Translations under genes and position numbers: made by a program
Part shown: positions 7,002-11,006 of the stretch, one piece after another
Layout of the letters: every line of letters starts with the position of its first letter
How positions within the stretch are numbered: the stretch's first letter is position 1
The notes under the pieces: model-generated
Database searches by the model: none
Seen by the model: the letters and a program-made list of their open reading frames with translations, nothing else
Told to the model about the DNA's origin: nothing
Source: JAWXVD01 sp044425705
GTDB lineage: Bacteria > Bacillota > Clostridia > Lachnospirales > Lachnospiraceae
Length of the DNA: 11,006 nt
Assembly: GCA_044425705.1 (NCBI GenBank)
Contig: JAWXVD010000114.1
Span: 1 to 11,006 of the forward strand
Direction: 5' to 3'

Positions 7002-7033
7002 GTGATTTCACCCTTGCAAGCAAGTGGAATCAC
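7002..7033 (+). other. Strong hairpin upstream of the response regulator gene
   Basis: GTGATTTCAC (7002-7011) pairs with GTGGAATCAC (7024-7033) over 10 bp with one G-T wobble. The stem continues as TTGC/GCAA after a 2-nt bulge, with a tight centre. No U-run follows. It may be a processing or attenuation structure in an nptA-regulator transcript. The rest of 6932-7082 has no convincing promoter. Confidence 0.5.
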
Positions 7034-7082
7034 TGGACTTCATAAGTAAAAATTAGACTATTTTAGAAGATGGAGATAAACG

Positions 7083-7754
7083 ATGGCGTTAATTTATGTT
7101 GTGGAAGATGATCAAAATATTAGAGAAATTGAAACATTTGCTTTGAAAAATAGTGGACACCAAGTACAGGATTTTGAATGTGCAAAGGACTTTTATAAAG
7201 TATTACACGACAAAGTACCACATTTAATATTGTTGGATATTATGCTTCCGGATGAAGATGGGTTATCCATACTGAAAAAAATTCGAAGTATGCCTGAAGC
7301 AAGAAAAGTACCAGTTATCATGGTGACGGCGAAGACAACAGAAATAGATAAGGTAAAAGGTCTGGATTTAGGCGCAGATGATTATATTACGAAGCCCTTC
7401 GGTATTATGGAATTGATTTCAAGGGTAAAGGCGGTGTTAAGAAGAAGTAATGATCTTGAAAACGAAAAGTTTTTTACGTTAGGCGATATTTTCTTAGATG
7501 GTGAAAGACATGCTGTATATGTGAAAGAAGAGCTCTGCGAATTGACATTTAAAGAATATGAATTATTAAAACTATTAATGCAAAATGCAGGGATTGTAAC
7601 TTCTAGAGAAATTATCATGGATCGGGTGTGGGGAACTGACTTTGAAGGAGAATCAAGAACATTAGATATGCATATTAAAACCTTGCGTCAGAAACTAAAA
7701 GAGGCTGGAAGTAGGATTAAAACCATACGAAATGTAGGATATATGTTAGAATAA
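7083..7754 (+). CDS. phoB: OmpR/PhoB-family response regulator
   Basis: A 223-residue two-domain transcription factor of standard length. The receiver domain (1-120) has the acidic pocket E8-D9-D10, the phospho-acceptor D52 in LLDIMLPDEDG, T82 and K104 in ITKPF. The DNA-binding winged helix (about 128-223) ends in the typical RTLDMHIKTLRQKLK recognition-helix region and IRNVGYMLE. GGAG lies 7 nt before ATG. It follows phoU and nptA and precedes a PhoR-like kinase, and 11-bp Pho repeats sit upstream of phoU, so PhoB/PhoP is the best reading. OmpR-family regulators are hard to tell apart by sequence alone, so the symbol rests on context. Confidence 0.85.
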   Translation: MALIYVVEDDQNIREIETFALKNSGHQVQDFECAKDFYKVLHDKVPHLILLDIMLPDEDGLSILKKIRSMPEARKVPVIMVTAKTTEIDKVKGLDLGADDYITKPFGIMELISRVKAVLRRSNDLENEKFFTLGDIFLDGERHAVYVKEELCELTFKEYELLKLLMQNAGIVTSREIIMDRVWGTDFEGESRTLDMHIKTLRQKLKEAGSRIKTIRNVGYMLE

Positions 7755-7758
7755 ATGC

Positions 7759-7785
7759 AACTGTTCAGCCTATAGCGGAACAGTT
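7759..7785 (+). other. Hairpin after the response regulator gene
   Basis: AACTGTTC (7759-7766) and GAACAGTT (7778-7785) form a perfect 8-bp stem beginning 4 nt after the stop codon. No U-run follows. It stands just upstream of the terminator at 7796, as a possible mRNA 3'-end protector. Confidence 0.45.
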
Positions 7786-7795
7786 ACGAATAAAC

Positions 7796-7838
7796 AAAAA
7801 GTCGAATGCCTGAAGATTGCAGTGTGTTCGACTTTTTT
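7796..7838 (+). terminator. Rho-independent terminator between regulator and kinase genes
   Basis: AAAAAGTCGAA (7796-7806) pairs perfectly with TTCGACTTTTT (7827-7837), an 11-bp stem with a 20-nt loop, and a run of six Ts follows the stem's GAC. The G-C content of the stem is low, so partial readthrough into the kinase gene is plausible. Confidence 0.7.
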
Positions 7839-7873
7839 ATATAAGATGGACTTAACTTGGAGGTTAATAATAC

Positions 7874-9202
7874 ATGAAAAAAAGAATTAATACATATCTG
7901 GTTTTAGTAGCTGGCTTAGGGATTGCATTGACGTTATTGATGACGGTATCTATATTTTATAATTTGTTTAAAACACAAGTGTTTGATGATTTAAAGACGG
8001 CAGGAAATATTTTAAAATTAGCAGACGAATTAAAAATAGAAGATGAAGAAATTTATGAAAATGTGTTGAATATTATGAGAATTACTGTGATTGATTCTGA
8101 CGGAGTAGTTACATATGATAGCCAAGCGGACAGTTCATTAATGGAGAATCACAATAATAGAGAAGAAGTGATAGAAGCAAAAGAATCAGGAGAAGGGAAG
8201 GCTATCAGAAAGTCAGATACTTTAAAGACGAACATGTACTACTATGCTATTCTGTTAGAAGATGGTAATATTTTTCGCGTTGCAAAGGAAGCGGGAAGTG
8301 TTTGGAGTATCTTTATCAAAGCTACACCAGCGATGATGGGTATTGCCTTTATGCTGATTATTTTTTCTATGATAGGAGCTCACTTCTTGGTTAAGAATAT
8401 TATAGAACCGATAGAAAAGATTTCAAATAATTTAGATAGTGTGGAAAAAGAAGATATCTATGTAGAATTATTACCGTTTATAGACACTATTCAAAAGCAA
8501 CATAAAGATATTATGAAAGCGGCAAGAATGCGTCAAGATTTTACGGCAAATGTCTCCCATGAATTAAAGACACCTCTAACTTCTATATCAGGATATTCAG
8601 AATTGATTGAATCAGGAATGGTGCCTCAAAATGATGTGCAAAGATTTGCTGGAGAAATTCGTGCGAATGCTACTAGACTTTTAACCCTAATTAATGATAT
8701 TATTCGATTATCAGAATTAGATACACCACAGGAAAATGCACCTTTTGAAAAGATAAATATTAGTCAAATCGCGCAAACATGTGTAGACATGTTACAAGTG
8801 AATGCAGAGAATCATCAGGTGAGTTTATCCTATTGGGGAGATTCTTGTTATGTTATGTCTACAAAAGAAATGGTAGAAGAGGTAATATATAATTTATGTG
8901 ACAATGCCATTCGTTATAACAATATTGACGGGTATGTCCGTGTTTCTGTGAAAGCAGAAAACAATCAAGTTATGTTATCTGTGCGAGATACAGGAATTGG
9001 AATTCCTAAAAAGTATCAGGAAAGAGTGTTTGAACGATTTTATCGAGTTGATAAGAGTCGATCTAAGCTTACAGGAGGAACTGGTCTTGGTCTTGCTATC
9101 GTAAAACACATTGTAGTACAGTTGGGAGCAAAAATGGATCTTATTTCTGAAGAAGGAAAGGGAACAGAAATTATTGTTACATTTCCAGAAGTAAATATGT
9201 AG
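7874..9202 (+). CDS. phoR: PhoR-like sensor histidine kinase
   Basis: A 442-residue membrane kinase. Segment 7-30 is the first transmembrane helix and 145-173 the second. Between them an extracytoplasmic sensor of about 110 residues has the PhoR-type pattern: TVIDSDGVVTYDS at 71-83, then MENHNNREEV at 90-99 and a second half ending in FRVAKEAGS. A HAMP-like linker follows, then the dimerisation domain with the phospho-accepting H229 in NVSHELKTPL. The ATPase domain has its N box NLCDNAIRYN (340-349), G1 DTGIGIP (372-378), F box FERFYRVDKSRS and G2 GGTGLGLAIV (401-410). All catalytic motifs are intact. GGAGG lies 10 nt before ATG. It should phosphorylate the regulator encoded just upstream, although a terminator separates the two genes. 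The signal is inferred to be phosphate status. Confidence 0.9.
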   Translation: MKKRINTYLVLVAGLGIALTLLMTVSIFYNLFKTQVFDDLKTAGNILKLADELKIEDEEIYENVLNIMRITVIDSDGVVTYDSQADSSLMENHNNREEVIEAKESGEGKAIRKSDTLKTNMYYYAILLEDGNIFRVAKEAGSVWSIFIKATPAMMGIAFMLIIFSMIGAHFLVKNIIEPIEKISNNLDSVEKEDIYVELLPFIDTIQKQHKDIMKAARMRQDFTANVSHELKTPLTSISGYSELIESGMVPQNDVQRFAGEIRANATRLLTLINDIIRLSELDTPQENAPFEKINISQIAQTCVDMLQVNAENHQVSLSYWGDSCYVMSTKEMVEEVIYNLCDNAIRYNNIDGYVRVSVKAENNQVMLSVRDTGIGIPKKYQERVFERFYRVDKSRSKLTGGTGLGLAIVKHIVVQLGAKMDLISEEGKGTEIIVTFPEVNM

Positions 9203-9213
9203 AAAGGTTCCGT

Positions 9214-9250
9214 AGTAAAAGGGGGGCTGATATTCTTGATCAGGTTTACT
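9214..9250 (+). other. Structured leader of mecA
   Basis: AGTAAA (9214-9219) pairs with TTTACT (9245-9250), and inside it CTGAT (9227-9231) pairs with ATCAG (9239-9243) on a 7-nt loop. The side loop holds GGGGGG (9221-9226), a Shine-Dalgarno-like run. It lies in the 76-nt gap between the kinase gene and mecA. Confidence 0.35.
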
Positions 9251-9271
9251 CGTAAAAATGCTTCGGAATAG
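9236..9271 (+). CDS. Possible 11-codon leader reading frame before mecA
   Basis: A TTG codon 9 nt after GGGGGG opens a frame of 11 codons (LIRFTRKNASE, with the initial TTG read as Met) ending in TAG at 9269-9271. The last base of the stop is the first G of the GGGG ribosome site of mecA, 7 nt before the mecA ATG. Translation of it could couple to mecA initiation. Only the spacing supports it; there is no homology evidence. Confidence 0.2.
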   Translation: MIRFTRKNASE

Positions 9272-9278
9272 GGGAAAT

Positions 9279-9917
9279 ATGAAGTTTACAAAAATCGATG
9301 AAAATACGGTGACATGTGTATTGTCAGGTGAAGAAATGGCTGCCTTTGACATTAATTTAGATGATTTTTTAGAAAAAAATAAAAAAGTGAAAGATTTTAT
9401 GGATTTGATTATCAGCAAAGCCATAGATGAAGTCGGCTATGAAGGTGAAGGCAGTGCAATGCAGTTGCAACTGCAACCGCTTCCTAATGAAGGACTAGCA
9501 ATCACAATTACGAAAGGTGAATTTTCTTTGACGGATGTTGCTAAAATGCTAAAAGAAAAATTGGGAGAAGATGCAACTAAAAGCCTTTTTGATATGCAAA
9601 AAAAGAAAAAAGAAAAATCATCACTTTTTATTAGTAGGTTTAGTAGCTTAAAAGAAATAGGAGTATTTTGTAAGAATATTAAAGACGAGACGCTATTAGA
9701 AACAAGGGTATTGGTAGATGAATCACAAAAAATATATTACTTTATTGTAGAAAAAGGTGATGCAGATTTAGAAGAGTATGCGGTAATATGTAGAAAATTA
9801 GGTGAATATGCAGAATTTGAAAGCAATCATTATAGTAGACTGGCTTTTCTAGAAGAAAGAAATACGTGGCTGATGAAAGAGCAGGCGAGTTGCATTTTAA
9901 AACAAATATATCAATGA
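9279..9917 (+). CDS. mecA: Adaptor protein MecA (ClpC partner)
   Basis: A 212-residue adaptor that in Firmicutes binds substrates through its N-terminal domain and activates ClpC for ClpCP proteolysis through its C-terminal domain. The start MKFTKIDENTVTCVL and the following acidic helix match the MecA N-domain (1-80). A lysine-rich linker lies at 108-113 (KKKKEK). The C-domain runs from about 116 to 212, with the terminal pattern LEERNTWLMKEQASCILKQI. A longer frame from an ATG at 9258 has no ribosome site; the ATG at 9279 follows AGGGG at 4 nt and gives the family start. Identity between MecA proteins is low, so the call rests on pattern and length. It may be co-transcribed with the kinase upstream and the fumarase downstream; no separate promoter was recognised. 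Confidence 0.82.
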   Translation: MKFTKIDENTVTCVLSGEEMAAFDINLDDFLEKNKKVKDFMDLIISKAIDEVGYEGEGSAMQLQLQPLPNEGLAITITKGEFSLTDVAKMLKEKLGEDATKSLFDMQKKKKEKSSLFISRFSSLKEIGVFCKNIKDETLLETRVLVDESQKIYYFIVEKGDADLEEYAVICRKLGEYAEFESNHYSRLAFLEERNTWLMKEQASCILKQIYQ

Positions 9918-9966
9918 TAAAAGATAATATAAATTGCTAGGTTTTGAGGAAGGGATGGATATTAAA

Positions 9967-10809
9967 ATGAGAATTATTGAAACAAGTGATATTGTAAGTA
10001 ATATTAAAGAAATGTGTATTGAAGCTAATCATTATTTGACGAAAGATATGGACAAAGCCATGAAGGATGCAGTGGAAACAGAACAAGCACCATTGGGTAA
10101 GCAAGTGCTATGTCAATTACAAGAAAATTTAGAAATTGCCAAAACAGACATGATTCCCATTTGCCAAGATACGGGAATGGCAGTAGTTTTTATCGAAATA
10201 GGTCAAGACGTTCATATTCAAGGTGGTAATCTAGAAGATGCAATCAATGAAGGTGTTCGATTAGGGTATCAAGAAGGATATTTGCGAAAATCAGTGGTGG
10301 GAGATCCATTAATTAGAAATAATACAAAAGATAATACACCAGCGATAATTTATTACGAAATAGTTTCAGGTGAAAATGTAAAAATTACAGTTGCTCCAAA
10401 AGGATTTGGTAGTGAAAATATGAGTAGAGTTTTTATGTTAAAACCTTCTGACGGAAAAGAGGGGGTTATGAATGCTATTTTAACAGCGGTGAAAGATGCA
10501 GGACCTAATGCCTGTCCACCAATGGTGGTAGGAGTTGGTATTGGTGGCACCTTTGAAAAATGCGCATTCATGGCAAAAAAAGCATTGTCTAGATCAGTAG
10601 AAGAACATTCTACAATTCCATATGTCAAAGAAATGGAAGTAGAGCTGTTAGAAAAAATTAACAAAACTGGTATCGGACCAGGTGGACTTGGAGGAACAAC
10701 AACAGCTTTAGGTGTGAATATCAATACATATCCAACACATATAGCAGGTTTGCCAGTAGCTATTAATATTTGCTGTCATGTAAATAGGCATGCAGTCAGA
10801 GTGTTATAA
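9967..10809 (+). CDS. fumA: Fumarate hydratase, class I, alpha subunit
   Basis: Iron-sulfur hydro-lyase subunit (280 residues), interconverting fumarate and malate together with the beta subunit encoded next. Expected [4Fe-4S] ligands are visible: C66 in ICQDTG, C183 in NACPPMVVGVGIGG, and C270 in CCHVNRHA (C269 is adjacent). GFGSENMS (147-154) and GIGPGGLGG (235-243) are further family motifs. The Met at 9967 gives the typical MRIIETSDIV start, 8 nt after GGATGG. An ATG at 9955 (adding MDIK, 5 nt after GAGG) is a real alternative, while the TTG at 9934 is unlikely. The closely related L-tartrate dehydratase alpha subunit cannot be wholly excluded, but fumarase is more likely without tartrate genes nearby. 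An oxygen-sensitive cluster enzyme of this kind suits an anaerobe. Confidence 0.9.
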   Translation: MRIIETSDIVSNIKEMCIEANHYLTKDMDKAMKDAVETEQAPLGKQVLCQLQENLEIAKTDMIPICQDTGMAVVFIEIGQDVHIQGGNLEDAINEGVRLGYQEGYLRKSVVGDPLIRNNTKDNTPAIIYYEIVSGENVKITVAPKGFGSENMSRVFMLKPSDGKEGVMNAILTAVKDAGPNACPPMVVGVGIGGTFEKCAFMAKKALSRSVEEHSTIPYVKEMEVELLEKINKTGIGPGGLGGTTTALGVNINTYPTHIAGLPVAINICCHVNRHAVRVL

Positions 10810-10888
10810 TCAGAGTTTACAGTTTGTAAGATAATTAAATGGTAAAAATTGAAATACAAAGAAAACTATTTATATAGAAGAAACAGAA

Positions 10889-10914
10889 GTTACAGGTCAC
10901 GTGTCAACTGTAAC
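10889..10914 (+). other. Hairpin in the fumarase alpha-beta spacer
   Basis: GTTACAG (10889-10895) pairs perfectly with CTGTAAC (10908-10914). The 12-nt loop contains the palindrome CACGTG. It ends 11 nt before the GGAG of the beta-subunit gene and may affect its translation or mark an mRNA processing site. No U-run follows. Confidence 0.45.
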
Positions 10915-10935
10915 AAACAGAAAAAGGAGTAGGCG

Positions 10936-11006
10936 ATGGATAAGTATATTAATGTACCAATTAGTAATACAGATGCGAAAGAATTGCGAGCAGGAGATTA
11001 TGTATA
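10936..11006 (+). CDS. fumB: Fumarate hydratase, class I, beta subunit, 3'-partial
   Basis: Only the first 23 codons are inside the window: MDKYINVPISNTDAKELRAG and then DYV. The pattern of a short polar start, then LRAGDYV, is that of class I fumarase beta subunits, which begin with a beta strand and K/RAGD. The Shine-Dalgarno GGAG lies 6 nt before ATG. The position directly after the alpha subunit supports the call. The two genes are separated by 126 nt rather than overlapping, which leaves room for separate translational control. Confidence 0.8.
   Translation, partial: MDKYINVPISNTDAKELRAGDYV

Noticed and set aside
9258..9278. Upstream ATG giving mecA seven extra residues
   Set aside because: No Shine-Dalgarno precedes it, the extension MLRNRGN is unlike the family, and the ATG at 9279 has AGGGG before it.
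8975..9424. Minus-strand open frame of 149 codons across the kinase and mecA genes
   Set aside because: It spans the 3' end of one real gene and the 5' end of another, with low-complexity Phe/Ser-rich content typical of an antisense shadow.
10353..10724. Minus-strand open frame of 123 codons within the fumarase alpha gene
   Set aside because: It is antisense to a highly conserved enzyme; the open frame follows from the codon use of the real gene.

Overview
The window is AT-rich, densely coded and mostly plus-strand. Its gene content fits a low-GC Firmicute of the class Clostridia, and a Lachnospiraceae-like anaerobe is my best guess. The reasons are a CarD-type RNA polymerase-binding regulator, MecA, a two-subunit iron-sulfur fumarase, a sodium/phosphate symporter carrying a PhoU domain, and purine-rich Shine-Dalgarno sites. 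The taxonomic guess is inference from gene families; no rRNA is present. No tRNA, insertion sequence, CRISPR array or phage gene was seen, and no gene-free stretch exceeds 300 bases.

Layout. Positions 1-1127 hold the 3' part of a CPA1-type cation/proton antiporter, closed by a strong, probably bidirectional terminator (1204-1254). On the minus strand follow a cold-shock protein (1345-1554) with a well-formed promoter and a leader of about 110 nt, then a CarD-family regulator (1834-2337). A structured element bounded by direct repeats separates these two genes. A divergent promoter region leads to a MATE efflux transporter on the plus strand (2606-3973).

The core is a phosphate module at 4258-9202: phoU, a Na/Pi symporter with a C-terminal PhoU domain (nptA-like), an OmpR/PhoB-family response regulator and a PhoR-like sensor kinase. 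Upstream of phoU is a convincing Pho box: three TTTACA-like units exactly 11 bp apart, just upstream of a -10 hexamer that has no good -35. The nptA promoter region carries a 13-bp sequence matching the first part of that box with one mismatch. An 11-mer (TGCAAGCAAGT, opposite orientations) recurs upstream of nptA and of the response regulator. No Pst ABC transporter gene lies in the window, so the visible uptake route is sodium-driven. A terminator hairpin lies between the response regulator and the kinase, which suggests unequal expression of the pair.

Downstream are mecA (ClpC adaptor, 9279-9917), the fumarate hydratase alpha subunit (9967-10809) and the first codons of the beta subunit (10936 to the window end). 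The two fumarase genes are separated by 126 nt containing a hairpin. Several small intergenic structures may be regulatory: the mecA leader with a possible 11-codon reading frame, the duplicated Shine-Dalgarno of nptA, and the fumarase spacer. The protein families themselves are all known; the novelty here is in regulatory architecture, not in a new protein system.
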